Source: CAWCLK01 sp963796225
GTDB taxonomy: Bacteria > Actinomycetota > Nitriliruptoria > Nitriliruptorales > Nitriliruptoraceae
Assembly (NCBI GenBank): GCA_963796225.1
Contig: CAWCLK010000036.1
Span: 1 to 64,000, forward strand
DNA length: 64,000 nt
Reading direction: 5' to 3'
Position numbers and translations under genes: made by a program. Below the pieces are notes generated by a model. It did not search any database. It had not been told where the DNA came from and saw only the letters and a list, made by a program, of their open reading frames with translations. Positions 42,857-53,420 of this stretch are shown one piece after another. Each line of letters opens with the position of its first letter. The first letter of the stretch is position 1.

Positions 42857-43546
42857 TCAGGCAGTGCGGGGATCGGGTCGCCTGGCCCGGCGATTGGCCT
42901 CGGCACGGCGCAGGTCCGCGTCCGTGTAGGCCTCGCGGAACATCACGCAGATCCGCGGTCCCGCGTCGCGCACCTTGGGCACGGCGTGCTGCCAGGTGCG
43001 CTGGCAGGTGCCGCCCATCACGACGAGGTCGCCCCGCCCCGGTTCGAGCGCGATGCTCGCGCCGCCGCCGCGGGGGCGCAGCCGGAACGGCCGCCGATGC
43101 CCGAGCGACACGCAGGCGACCACGGCGTCGGGCAGGTCGCGCGCCACCCGGTCGCCGTGCCAGGCCACCGAGTCCCGGCCGTCGCGGTACAGGTTGGCCG
43201 ACACGCGGGGCAGCGCCGTGCGGTAGCGGGCCGACAGGGCCGCACCCATGGCGCGCAGGAGGTCGAGCTCGCGGGGCAGCTCGCCCATCGTCCACGTCGT
43301 CTGCAGGCGCGGTTGGACGACCACCTCGTCGTACATCAGCATCTCGCGGCTGCCCCACTCCCCCGCGTCCAGCACCAGGTCGAAGAGCCGGTCCGCGCCC
43401 CGCACCCAGCCCGGGACGACCTCGACCCACGCCCCGTCGGACAGCTCGCGCCGCTGGGCGGTGGCGAAGTCCCGGTCGATGGCGGGGCCGTCCTGCGTGT
43501 CCAGCAGGGTCGGCTGCAGCGGGGTGGTGAGCAGTGACGTGGTCAT
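42857..43546 (-). CDS. alkB: AlkB-like 2-oxoglutarate/iron dioxygenase
   Basis: A 229-residue dioxygenase that reverses alkylation damage in DNA or RNA. The HxD motif WHGDRVARDLPD, the distal histidine WQHAVPKVRDAGPRICVMFR and the 2-oxoglutarate arginine are present. ATG at 43546. It lies beside the ABM gene on the same strand, 52 bases apart. Confidence 0.9.
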   Translation of the reverse strand: MTTSLLTTPLQPTLLDTQDGPAIDRDFATAQRRELSDGAWVEVVPGWVRGADRLFDLVLDAGEWGSREMLMYDEVVVQPRLQTTWTMGELPRELDLLRAMGAALSARYRTALPRVSANLYRDGRDSVAWHGDRVARDLPDAVVACVSLGHRRPFRLRPRGGGASIALEPGRGDLVVMGGTCQRTWQHAVPKVRDAGPRICVMFREAYTDADLRRAEANRRARRPDPRTA

Positions 43547-43622
43547 GGCCACGACGCTACCCCAGTAACTCGAACGTGTGTTCGGTCCCGTGGGAATCGG
43601 GGCGGTCACGTGCGGGGCGCGG

Positions 43623-44127
43623 TCACCACCATGCGCTGCCCGGCACCTCGCCCTTGAACGGGCCAGCGACCCGCGAGGTGACCCACCCACCGTAGAAGTC
43701 GCCCTGCACGGCGCGGACCTGCTCGCCGTCGACCAGGCAACGGTCCATGCGCCCCGGGTAGAAGGCGACGGTGCCGGCCAGGACCTCGAAGCCGGGCGTC
43801 GGTTCGGGGTAGGTCCAGCCTGCGTCGGGGGCGACCCGTCCGTCCGCGCCGACCACGTCCACGTAGGCCGCCCACCCCTTGAACTCGCAGAAGGTCCGGC
43901 GAGCGCTCGGCCGCAGCGCCCCGTCGACCACGTCCTCGATGGGCACGTAGTAGACGGGCGGGTGCGAGGTCTCCAGCACCCGCAGCGCACGTCGCGTCTC
44001 GGCGACGACCCCGCCGCCGAGCTCGACGACCACGTGCTCGTCGGTGGGCTCCACCCGGGGCGGACGCGGGTAGTCCCAGACGGATTCCTGGCCCGGGGCG
44101 ACCGGGTCGGGCGTCGGGACGGCGCAT
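43623..44127 (-). CDS. DUF427 protein, frameshift at the start
   Basis: A DUF427-fold protein of about 167 residues: QESVWDYPRPPRVEP, VVYYVPIEDV-type strands (HPPVYYVPIEDVVDG), FCEFKGWAAYVDV and YPEPTPGFEVLAGTVAFYPGRMD. The ATG at 44127 is out of frame with the rest by one base near 44124; a GTG at 44054 is the first in-frame start but would cut conserved sequence. The family is linked to nucleotide or oxidative-stress responses in some bacteria; function not established. It lies two bases from the next gene's stop. Confidence 0.75.
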
Positions 44128-44129
44128 GG

Positions 44130-44564
44130 TCACCTCACGGAGTGCGCGGACTGCAGCGCATTCGGACCCACGGGCGGAGCGGGACGCGCCGACCCCTGCC
44201 ACCGGGCGATTCCGGCGAGGACGACCGTGGCGAGCAGCTCCGACCAGAGGGCGGCGCCCTGCGCTCCCGACCAGGTCCAGACCGTCATGAACCCGAACAG
44301 GCCCACCGTGCTGGTGGCCACGAGGGCGACGACCTGGCCGGCGGACAGCAGCAGCGCCGCCAGCACCACGGTGGGGCGGACGGAGACGGCCAGGACGGCC
44401 GCGAGGCCGAGCGCCCCGCCGGCCCCGGCCAGGAACAGCGGCCCGATCGTCGGGATCGCCCGGAAGCCGTCCAGCCACAGGCGCAGGTGGACGGAGCCCT
44501 GCACGACGAGCAGCACGACGCCGATCGCTCGCAGGACGGTCAGCGGACGCGGGGTGCGGTGCAT
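44130..44564 (-). CDS. Small four-helix membrane protein
   Basis: A 144-residue membrane protein with about four hydrophobic segments and a short hydrophilic tail (PAPPVGPNALQSAHSVR). No clear family motif. ATG at 44564. It sits on the same strand as the DUF427 gene, which begins almost immediately after its stop, so both are one transcript. Confidence 0.7.
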   Translation of the reverse strand: MHRTPRPLTVLRAIGVVLLVVQGSVHLRLWLDGFRAIPTIGPLFLAGAGGALGLAAVLAVSVRPTVVLAALLLSAGQVVALVATSTVGLFGFMTVWTWSGAQGAALWSELLATVVLAGIARWQGSARPAPPVGPNALQSAHSVR

Positions 44565-44702
44565 GGACGTCGGTCTCTCGATGGGCGGCTCATGGTTCGG
44601 CGGGCACGCGCCGGCGGTCGGGTCGGGGCCGGTGGCGGCGACCACCGGGTCGCGGAGTACGTTCGGCCCGACCTCACCACGTCCCGACCAGCAGGTGCTC
44701 CC

Positions 44703-45416
44703 GTGGGACGCACGCCTCCCGCGCTCCGATTCCGCGAGGCACGACGCGAGTACGCCGGCGTCGTCGCACTCGACCACCTCGACCTGACCGTCGACGCCGG
44801 CACCTGCGTGGTGCTGGTGGGGCGCAACGGCTCGGGCAAGACCACGACGCTGCACCTGGCGGCGGGGCGACTGGACCCCACCGACGGCAGCGTCGAGGTC
44901 GACGGTCGCCCGACCACCACCACGGGTGGGCGCGAGCACGTGCGCCACGCGGTGGCCTTCGCCCTCGACACGCCGGTGTTCTACCCCGACCTGTCGGTCG
45001 AGGAGCACCTCGGGTTCGTCGCCACGGCGCACGGGGTCGCGGACGCCGACGACCACATCGAGGACCTGCTCGAGTCCTTCGACCTCGACCGCCGGCGGAC
45101 CTTCCTCCCCGACCAGCTGTCGGCCGGCATGCGCCAGAAGGTGCAGCTGGCCTGCCTGCTGCTGCGCCCCGGGCGGGTGGTGCTGCTCGACGAGCCGAGT
45201 CGTGCCCTGGACCCGCGCACCCGCGACGTGCTGTGGGCCGCGCTGGCCGCTCGCAAGAAGGCCGGCAGCGCGATCGTGTTCAGCACCCACCAGCTCGACT
45301 TCCCGCCCGAGCTGGCCGACCAGGCGCTCGTCCTGCACGACGGCGAGGTCCGCGACCACGGTGACTACGCCACGGTGGTGGCCGGCCAGGCCGCCGCGGA
45401 CCTCGGCCTGTCGTGA
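44703..45416 (+). CDS. ABC transporter ATP-binding protein
   Basis: A 237-residue ATPase. Walker A GRNGSGKTTTL, signature LSAGMRQKV, Walker B VVLLDEPSRALD and H-loop STHQLD are present. GTG at 44703. It overlaps the membrane partner gene (GTGA) and is divergent from the membrane protein at 44130. Likely an exporter of the ABC-2 kind. Confidence 0.9.
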   Translation: MGRTPPALRFREARREYAGVVALDHLDLTVDAGTCVVLVGRNGSGKTTTLHLAAGRLDPTDGSVEVDGRPTTTTGGREHVRHAVAFALDTPVFYPDLSVEEHLGFVATAHGVADADDHIEDLLESFDLDRRRTFLPDQLSAGMRQKVQLACLLLRPGRVVLLDEPSRALDPRTRDVLWAALAARKKAGSAIVFSTHQLDFPPELADQALVLHDGEVRDHGDYATVVAGQAAADLGLS

Positions 45417-47074
45417 CGGAGGTGGCACCCATCGACTCGACTGCCCCCGCCACCGTCGCGGACGGCGACGCGGTCGCGCGCGTCGCCGCCGTCCGCGCCT
45501 TCCTGCGCCAGCGTGAGCACGGGCCCAGCCTGCGCGAGACCGTCGGGAAGGTCGCCTACCAGGCCTACCTGGTCGCCCTGCTCGGCGGCCTGTACGGCAC
45601 GGTCGTCGCCCGCACGCTCAGCCTGCCCTCCGCATCGCAGCCCGCCCTGACGCCGGCGGCCGACGCGGCGGTCCCCGCCGTGGTCGTCGCGCTGGCCCTG
45701 CTGGCCACCTTCGCCGGTGTGCGCGTCGGCACGTGGGCCGGCCCCGTGCTGGTGTCACGGGCCGAGGCCGCGTGGCTGCTGCCCGCACCGCTCGACCGCC
45801 GACGCCTGCTGCGCCGCGACCTCGCCTGGGGGATCGCCGGCTACGGCGTGGCCGGGGCGCTGCTCGGGGCGCTGGTCGGCACGATCGTCGCCGTCGAGAC
45901 CCGTGCGAGCGTCGCCGGGGCGCTGTTCGGATCCATCGTCGGGTGGGGCGCCCTGGGCGTCGCCACCGGGGCCGCCGCGCTGGCGGTCGAATCCAACCGC
46001 CGCCTGGCCCGGGCCACGCTCCGCCTGACCGCCCCGATCGCGCTCGTCGGCGCCGGGGCCATCTACCTCACCCACGCCGCCCCCTCGGTCGCGGCCTGGG
46101 TGACCCCGTGGGGCTGGGCGACCGCGCCGGTCACGGTCGCCGCCGGTGTCGACGTGCCGTTGGCCTGGCTGCCGCTGCTCCTGCTCGTCGCCCTGGCCGC
46201 GGTCGGGACGTGGTTGGCCCAGCGCCACCTGCCCGACATCCCCGACGAGGAGCTGGTCCGCCGTGCGGGCGCCGCGGAGGGGGTCAAGGCCTCGGCCCGG
46301 ATCTTCGACGCCCGCGCGATCGCGCAGGCACGCCGGTCCGGGCAGCGGTGGCTCGTGGGACAGCGCAACGTCCGCATCCGCCGGCCCCGGCACCGATGGC
46401 AGCTGATCCCCTGGCGGGACCTCGTGTCGCTGCTGCGCCGCCCCGGCACCCTCGAACGCACCCTCGTCGCCGTCGCGGCCGCGGCCGGCCTCGTCTGGTG
46501 GGCCAGGGGCGGCGTGGCAGCCATCGTCGGCGCCACGCTGCTGGTCTCCACCGCGGCCGGCCAGCTGCTCGAGCCCCTGCGCATCGAGCTCGAGGAACCC
46601 GTCATCGGCGACCTCGCCCCGCTGTCGCCGGTCGACCTCGCGCTCGAGCACCTGGCCGTGCCCGCCATCGTGCTGGCCGTGTTCGGCGTGGTCGTCGCAC
46701 TGGCCGCCGCGGGGGCGAGCATCCTGCCGTGGTCGGCGCTGCCCGCCGCCGTGGTCGGCAGCATCGCCGCCTCGGTGCTGTTCACCTCCGCGGCCGGACT
46801 GACCTCGACGCGGGGCGCCCCGCCGCTGCACCTGCTGACCATGGGCGGCGACTACGGGGCGATGATCCTGGTCGGGTGGCTGCTGGCCGGCCCGATCCTG
46901 GCACTCGCCCTCGGCGTGCCCACGATGCTGTCGGTGGTCGGGGCACTGCGCGACGGGGCGGCACCCATGGAGGCCGTGACCACGCCGCTGGGCATGGTCG
47001 TCGTGATCACCGGCGTGCTGGTCGTCGCCACGCGGTGGCGGGCCCGCAAGCGGGTCGAGCCCGACGAGGACTGA
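45413..47074 (+). CDS. ABC transporter membrane protein
   Basis: A 553-residue protein with about ten to twelve hydrophobic segments and a central hydrophilic region near residues 270-350 (VKASARIFDARAIAQARRSGQRWLVGQR). It starts at a GTG overlapping the ATPase stop. It is probably the permease of that ATPase. The exported molecule is unknown. Confidence 0.8.
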   Translation: MTEVAPIDSTAPATVADGDAVARVAAVRAFLRQREHGPSLRETVGKVAYQAYLVALLGGLYGTVVARTLSLPSASQPALTPAADAAVPAVVVALALLATFAGVRVGTWAGPVLVSRAEAAWLLPAPLDRRRLLRRDLAWGIAGYGVAGALLGALVGTIVAVETRASVAGALFGSIVGWGALGVATGAAALAVESNRRLARATLRLTAPIALVGAGAIYLTHAAPSVAAWVTPWGWATAPVTVAAGVDVPLAWLPLLLLVALAAVGTWLAQRHLPDIPDEELVRRAGAAEGVKASARIFDARAIAQARRSGQRWLVGQRNVRIRRPRHRWQLIPWRDLVSLLRRPGTLERTLVAVAAAAGLVWWARGGVAAIVGATLLVSTAAGQLLEPLRIELEEPVIGDLAPLSPVDLALEHLAVPAIVLAVFGVVVALAAAGASILPWSALPAAVVGSIAASVLFTSAAGLTSTRGAPPLHLLTMGGDYGAMILVGWLLAGPILALALGVPTMLSVVGALRDGAAPMEAVTTPLGMVVVITGVLVVATRWRARKRVEPDED

Positions 47075-47089
47075 CGAGGACGTCGCGGG

Positions 47090-49087
47090 TCAGGCGCCCC
47101 GCACCTCGGCGAGGCTGGCGCGAGCCGCCTCGACCACCGCGTCCGCGGTGATGCCGAAGTGCTCGTACAGGTCGCCGGCCGGGGCGGACGCGCCGAAGGT
47201 GTCGATGCCGACCACGCGGCCCGCGTCGCCGACCCAGCGGTGCCAGCCGAAGCTGGTGGCGGCCTCGACGGCCACCCGGGCCCGCACCGACGGCGGCAGG
47301 ACCGCGTCACGCTCGGCCTGCGGGCGGGCGGCGAAGGCCTCCCACGACGGCATGGACACGACACGGGCGGCGACGCCGTCGGCGGCCAGGCGCTCGGCGG
47401 CCTCGACGGCCAGCTGCACCTCCGACCCGGTGCCCATCAGGACCACGTCGGGGTCGCCGTCGGTGTCGCGGAGGACGTAGGCGCCGTCCGCGACCGCGGC
47501 CAGCGCCCCGCCCGGCTTGTCGCCCAGGGCCGGGACGCCCTGGCGGGTCAGCGCGATGACCGACGGCCCGTCGTGCTGGAGCGCCGCGGCCCAGGCACCG
47601 ACGACCTCGTCGGCGTCGGCGGGGCGCAGCACGCGCAGGTTCGGGATGGCGCGCAGCGCGGCCAGGTGCTCGACCGGCTGGTGGGTGGGGCCGTCCTCGC
47701 CGAGCCCGATCGAGTCGTGGGTCATGACCCACACGACCCTGGTGCCCATCAGGGCGGACAGCCGGATCGACGGGCGGGCGTAGTCGGTGAAGACCAGGAA
47801 GGTCGCGGCGTACGGGATCAGCCCACCGTGCAGCGCCATGCCGTTGCAGATGGCGGCCATGCCGTGCTCGCGCACGCCGAAGCGCAGGTTGCGGCCGAGC
47901 CGGTCGGTGGCGCTGAAGTCGCCGCCGTCCTTCACGTCGGTGTTGTTGGACCCGGCGAGGTCGGCCGAGCCGCCGAAGAGCTCGGGCAGGGTGCCGGCCA
48001 GCGCGTTGATCACCGCGCCCGAGTCCTTGCGCGTCGCGTCGCCGCCCCCGAGCGCGGGCAGGGCGTCCTGCCAGCCGTCGGGCAGCTCGCCCGCCATGCG
48101 GCGTTCGAGCTCGGCCGCGAGGTCCGGGTGGGCGTCGCGGTAGGCGTCGAACCGCGCATCCCAGTCCGCGGACAGCGCCCCGCCCCGCTCGCGCTGGTCC
48201 ATGGCCTCGCGGACCTCGTCGGGCACGTGGAAGGCGTCCGGGAAGTCCCAGCCGTAGGCCTGCTTGGTGGCGGCGACCTCGTCCTCGCCGAGCGCCGCCC
48301 CGTGGACGGCGCTCTTGCCGGCCTTGTTCGGCGACCCGTACCCGATGACGGTGCGCACGGCGATCAGCGACGGGCGGTCGTCCTCGCGGGCGGCCTGGGT
48401 GGCCTTGCGCAGCGCGTCGACGTCGTTGCCGTCGGCGACCCGGTCGGTGTGCCAGCCGTAGGCGTCGAACCGCGCCAGCACGTCCTCGGTGAACGCGATG
48501 CCGGTGTCACCGTCGATCGTGATCGCGTTGTCGTCGTAGAAGACGACGAGGTTGCCGAGCTTCAGGTGGCCGGCCAGCGACGCGGCCTCGGAGGCGACAC
48601 CCTCCATGAGGTCGCCGTCACCGCAGATCGCGTAGGTCAGGTGGTCGACGACCTGGTGGCCGTCGCGGTTGAACTCGGCCGCCAGCCTGGCCTCGGCCAG
48701 GGCCATCCCCACCGCGTTGCCGACGCCCTGCCCGAGCGGGCCGGTCGTGGTCTCGACGCCGTCGAGCAGGAAGTTCTCCGGGTGGCCGGCCGTGGGCGAG
48801 CCGAGCTGGCGGAAGTTGCGGAGGTCGTCCAGCGTCGGCCGCTCGTACCCCGACAGGTGCAGCGCCGCGTACAGCAGCATCGACCCGTGGCCGGCCGACA
48901 GCACGAACCGGTCACGGTCCGGCCAGTCGGGACGCGCCGGGTCGTGGCGCATCACCTCGGTGAACAGCAGGTGGGCCAGCGGCGCACACCCCATGGGCAT
49001 GCCGGGGTGGCCCGAGTTGGCGGCCTGGACGGCGTCGATCGCCAGGGTCCGGATGGTGTCGATCGACTTCTGGGTCACGTCGGGCAC
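47090..49087 (-). CDS. tkt: Transketolase
   Basis: A 665-residue thiamine diphosphate enzyme of the pentose phosphate pathway, moving two-carbon units between sugar phosphates. The N-terminal IDTIRTLAIDAVQAANSGHPGMPMG, the cofactor motif GDGDLMEGVASEAA and the acid-base glutamate in RFGVREHGMAAI are conserved; length is normal. GTG at 49087. It stands alone, convergent with the ABC permease and divergent from nothing nearby. Confidence 0.96.
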   Translation of the reverse strand: MPDVTQKSIDTIRTLAIDAVQAANSGHPGMPMGCAPLAHLLFTEVMRHDPARPDWPDRDRFVLSAGHGSMLLYAALHLSGYERPTLDDLRNFRQLGSPTAGHPENFLLDGVETTTGPLGQGVGNAVGMALAEARLAAEFNRDGHQVVDHLTYAICGDGDLMEGVASEAASLAGHLKLGNLVVFYDDNAITIDGDTGIAFTEDVLARFDAYGWHTDRVADGNDVDALRKATQAAREDDRPSLIAVRTVIGYGSPNKAGKSAVHGAALGEDEVAATKQAYGWDFPDAFHVPDEVREAMDQRERGGALSADWDARFDAYRDAHPDLAAELERRMAGELPDGWQDALPALGGGDATRKDSGAVINALAGTLPELFGGSADLAGSNNTDVKDGGDFSATDRLGRNLRFGVREHGMAAICNGMALHGGLIPYAATFLVFTDYARPSIRLSALMGTRVVWVMTHDSIGLGEDGPTHQPVEHLAALRAIPNLRVLRPADADEVVGAWAAALQHDGPSVIALTRQGVPALGDKPGGALAAVADGAYVLRDTDGDPDVVLMGTGSEVQLAVEAAERLAADGVAARVVSMPSWEAFAARPQAERDAVLPPSVRARVAVEAATSFGWHRWVGDAGRVVGIDTFGASAPAGDLYEHFGITADAVVEAARASLAEVRGA

Positions 49088-49220
49088 GGTGGGCTCGATG
49101 CATCACGCGGGGGCACGGGGCGAGGGCGGGCGCGATGATACGGGCGGGGCGTCCGGCCCCGGCCATTCGTGCAGGTCACCGCCGGGCTGCCGCTGGCAGG
49201 GCCCCGCCGGGATCGCGGTG

Positions 49221-49868
49221 CTACCTGCGCATGGTCGACGGCGGGGCCCCCGTGATCAGCGCGATGCTCATCCGCACCAGGGCCGAGAGCAGGAGCCCGC
49301 CGCCCACGATCATCCAGGGCAGGTACCACAGGCGCAGGCGCACCGGGTCGGGGACCACGCCCTCCCAGGCCGACGGGGCGTCGGGGTCGTCGACGACGGT
49401 CCGACCGATGCGGTCGTAGGTGCCGGGGCGCGGGGACATCGCGTCCACGGACGGCACGCAGGGGTCGCCCTGGCGCAGGGTGCGGGTGCGACGGACACCC
49501 TCGGCGTCCCACCACAGCGCGTAGCAGGCCCCGCCGACCTCGCCGGTCAGCACCCAGCGGTCCGAGGCCGTCGTCCTCGGGAAGCGCGCCCCGAGGATGC
49601 CGGGCGCGACCTCCTCGACGTCGGTGCCGAGCACCACGTCGCCGTCCCGGACCCGGCGGTACAGGTCGTCGAGGTGGCTGGTCAGCTCGACGGCGGGCGG
49701 ACGGGCCGGGTCGGGCACCTCGCGGACCTCCCAGGCGGCCCACAGCGACGCGGCGACGAGGACGGCCACGATCCCGTTGCGGACCAGGCTGCGATCGCGG
49801 GCGCGGCGTCGCCCGCCGGCGTCCGTGCCGGCCCCGGCACCCGTGCCTGCGAGCGTGGTCCGACCCAT
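49221..49868 (-). CDS. Hypothetical membrane protein, 215 residues
   Basis: A protein with a membrane segment near residue 35 (NGIVAVLVAASLWAAW) and another near the C-terminus (WYLPWMIVGGGLLLSALV), and an extracellular or cytoplasmic domain between them containing two cysteines (GGACYAL, GDPCVPS). No family is recognised. ATG at 49868. It is followed by the transketolase gene on the same strand. Confidence 0.65.
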   Translation of the reverse strand: MGRTTLAGTGAGAGTDAGGRRRARDRSLVRNGIVAVLVAASLWAAWEVREVPDPARPPAVELTSHLDDLYRRVRDGDVVLGTDVEEVAPGILGARFPRTTASDRWVLTGEVGGACYALWWDAEGVRRTRTLRQGDPCVPSVDAMSPRPGTYDRIGRTVVDDPDAPSAWEGVVPDPVRLRLWYLPWMIVGGGLLLSALVRMSIALITGAPPSTMRR

Positions 49869-49893
49869 GCGAGCGTCCTGTCGCCCGACCTGC

Positions 49894-50571
49894 TCAGAGT
49901 AGCTCGGCGAGGTGGGCGACGGTGTGGTCCGGGGCCACGTCCGGGGCGGCGTCCGCCCCGGCCGGGTTCACCCAGATCGTGGTGATCCCGTAGCTCCGGC
50001 CGCCCGCGATGTCGGACGTGAGCGAGTCGCCCACGATGGCGACGCGGTCGCGGGGCGGGTGACCGGCCAGCTCGAAGGCGACGTCGAAGATGCGTGGCTG
50101 CGGCTTGGCGGCGCCGACCTCGTCCGACACGACCACGCCGTCGAGGTGGCGGCGCAGGCCGGACCGTTCGAGCCGTTCGTGCTGCACGTCGCCGAACCCG
50201 TTGGTCACGGCGATCAGCGACAGCCGCTGCGCCAGGGCCGCGACCGCCTCGCGGGCGCCCTCGATCAGGTGCGCCCCGCGGGCGAACGCCGCCAGGTAGT
50301 CGGTCCCGACACCATCCGGGTCCGCCTCGACCTCCAGGGCTTCGAGGAACTGGCGCCACCGGGTCGTGCGCAGGGCGGTGGCCTCGATCTCCCGGCGTTC
50401 GTAGGCCTCCCAGAGCGCCACGTTGATGCGCGCGTAGGTCACGGCGTGCTCGTCGTCCCAGGACACCCCCAGTGCGGTGACGGTCTCGCGCAGGGCGTGG
50501 CGCTGGGACGCCTCGAAGTCCAGCACGGTCCCGTCGAGGTCCAGCAGCAGATGGGTGAGGTCGTCGATCAC
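49894..50571 (-). CDS. HAD hydrolase, YjjG-like
   Basis: A 225-residue HAD phosphatase. The nucleophile motif LLLDLDGTVLD, the cap region FEASQRHALRETVTALG, the ITVTNG/AVTNGFGD motif II and VGDSLTSDIAGG motif IV fit the YjjG/pyrimidine nucleotidase group. Start GTG 50571, with AAGGG upstream. It probably removes phosphate from a nucleotide or damaged metabolite. Confidence 0.88.
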   Translation of the reverse strand: MIDDLTHLLLDLDGTVLDFEASQRHALRETVTALGVSWDDEHAVTYARINVALWEAYERREIEATALRTTRWRQFLEALEVEADPDGVGTDYLAAFARGAHLIEGAREAVAALAQRLSLIAVTNGFGDVQHERLERSGLRRHLDGVVVSDEVGAAKPQPRIFDVAFELAGHPPRDRVAIVGDSLTSDIAGGRSYGITTIWVNPAGADAAPDVAPDHTVAHLAELL

Positions 50572-50671
50572 GGGCGCCCTTCGGTCCGAACGGTGCAGGG
50601 TAGGCCCGCCCGGCGGGCCGACCACCGGGCAGGTCTATCCTCCCGCAAGGCCCCCACCCCGAAGGACGCTC

Positions 50672-52165
<1,494 letters not shown>

Positions 52166-52175
52166 GGGACGCCGG

Positions 52176-52595
52176 TCAGGGGCGCTCGCGGAGGGTGTCG
52201 CGGATCTCGCGGAGCAGGACCACGTCGTCGGGGTCGGCCTCGGGCTCGGGCGCCGCAGGCTCGTCGCGGTTCATGCGGTTGTAGGCGCGCACGACGAAGA
52301 ACAGGGCCAGGGCGACGAGCAGGAAGTTGATCGTCGCGGTCAGCACCGCCCCGATCGAGCCGGCACAGACCGTGCCACCGGAGACGATGCCGGTGGTGGG
52401 GTCGAGCCCCGGGTCGCAGGCGAAGGTCCCGACGGTGTCGAAGTTCGGCTGGCCGACGACCAGGCCGATGATCGGCATCACCACCCGGTTGACGATGTTG
52501 TCGATGATGGGCTTGAAGGCGACGCCCATGACGAACGCGACGGCGAGCTCGACCACGTTGCCGCGGTTGATGAACTCCTTGAACTCCTGGACCAT
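52176..52595 (-). CDS. mscL: Large-conductance mechanosensitive channel
   Basis: A 139-residue channel protein with two membrane helices. EFKEFINRGNVVELAVAFVMGVAF and IGAVLTATINFLLVALALFFVV are conserved; the C-terminal bundle LREIRDTLRERP ends the protein. It opens on membrane stretch to release solutes. The periplasmic loop carries two cysteines, which is unusual. ATG at 52595 with AGGAGG upstream. Confidence 0.95.
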   Translation of the reverse strand: MVQEFKEFINRGNVVELAVAFVMGVAFKPIIDNIVNRVVMPIIGLVVGQPNFDTVGTFACDPGLDPTTGIVSGGTVCAGSIGAVLTATINFLLVALALFFVVRAYNRMNRDEPAAPEPEADPDDVVLLREIRDTLRERP

Positions 52596-52639
52596 GCGGA
52601 CCTCCTCCATCTCTGCCGGAGAAGGTTCTAGCCGATCGC

Positions 52640-53335
52640 CTACGTGAGTGCTTCGGCGAGCCAGTCCTGGACGACCGGGGCGAGCCCGGCGGTGACCTCG
52701 GCGGCGGGGCGCGCCACGCCGTCCGGGGCGTGCTTGCCCGTCACCTTCAGGGAGTGGTCCCCGCCCTCCACCACGTGCACGCGGGCACGGCGGGGGAAGC
52801 GACGCAGCTGGTCCTCGAGCAGCCCGTCGTTGAACGTGTCGTGGTCGCCCTGCAGGAACAGGCAGGGCACCGGCACGTCGGGCCAGTGGTCCACACGCAG
52901 CTTGTCGGGCTTGCCCGGTGGGTGCAGCGGGTAGCCGTAGAACAGCAGGCCGACGGCCGCCAGGCCCTGGGCCACGGCCATGGAGGCGACCCGCCCGCCG
53001 TAGGACTTGCCGCCGACCACCCACGGGGTACGCGGCGCCAGCTCGCGCACGGCGGTGGCGAGCGCCACGTAGCCCGGGACGGCGCGGTCCGCGCGGGGTG
53101 GCGAGCGGCGCCCCGCCTCGCGGAACGGCAGGTTGGCTCGCACGACCAGGTGGCCGCTGGCAGCGATCGCGCCCGCCAGGGCCTCGAGGCCGGCGTCGTC
53201 GAGGTCCCCGCCGGCCCCGTGGACCAGCAGGAAGGCCGGGCGTCGGGGACGGGCGGGGCGATGCACGACAGCGGAGACGGCGTCCGACGCCTCGCCTGGC
53301 GTGGCGAAGGTGCGGCGCTCCGTGGTGACCTTCAC
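52640..53335 (-). CDS. Alpha/beta hydrolase (TEX30/KANL3-like)
   Basis: A 231-residue hydrolase with a GGKSYGGR nucleophile elbow, oxyanion loop LLVHGAGG and a final histidine in EGGDHSLKV. The family is related to dienelactone hydrolase and TEX30. The substrate is unknown. GTG at 53335 with GAGGAAG upstream. Confidence 0.85.
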   Translation of the reverse strand: MKVTTERRTFATPGEASDAVSAVVHRPARPRRPAFLLVHGAGGDLDDAGLEALAGAIAASGHLVVRANLPFREAGRRSPPRADRAVPGYVALATAVRELAPRTPWVVGGKSYGGRVASMAVAQGLAAVGLLFYGYPLHPPGKPDKLRVDHWPDVPVPCLFLQGDHDTFNDGLLEDQLRRFPRRARVHVVEGGDHSLKVTGKHAPDGVARPAAEVTAGLAPVVQDWLAEALT

Positions 53336-53420
53336 GAGACTTCCTCGACTCGCGTCGGGGGCGCGGGAACGGCCGGGGTCGAGACGCCCGGCCGAGGAGC
53401 CGGGCAGCGTAGGCGACCCG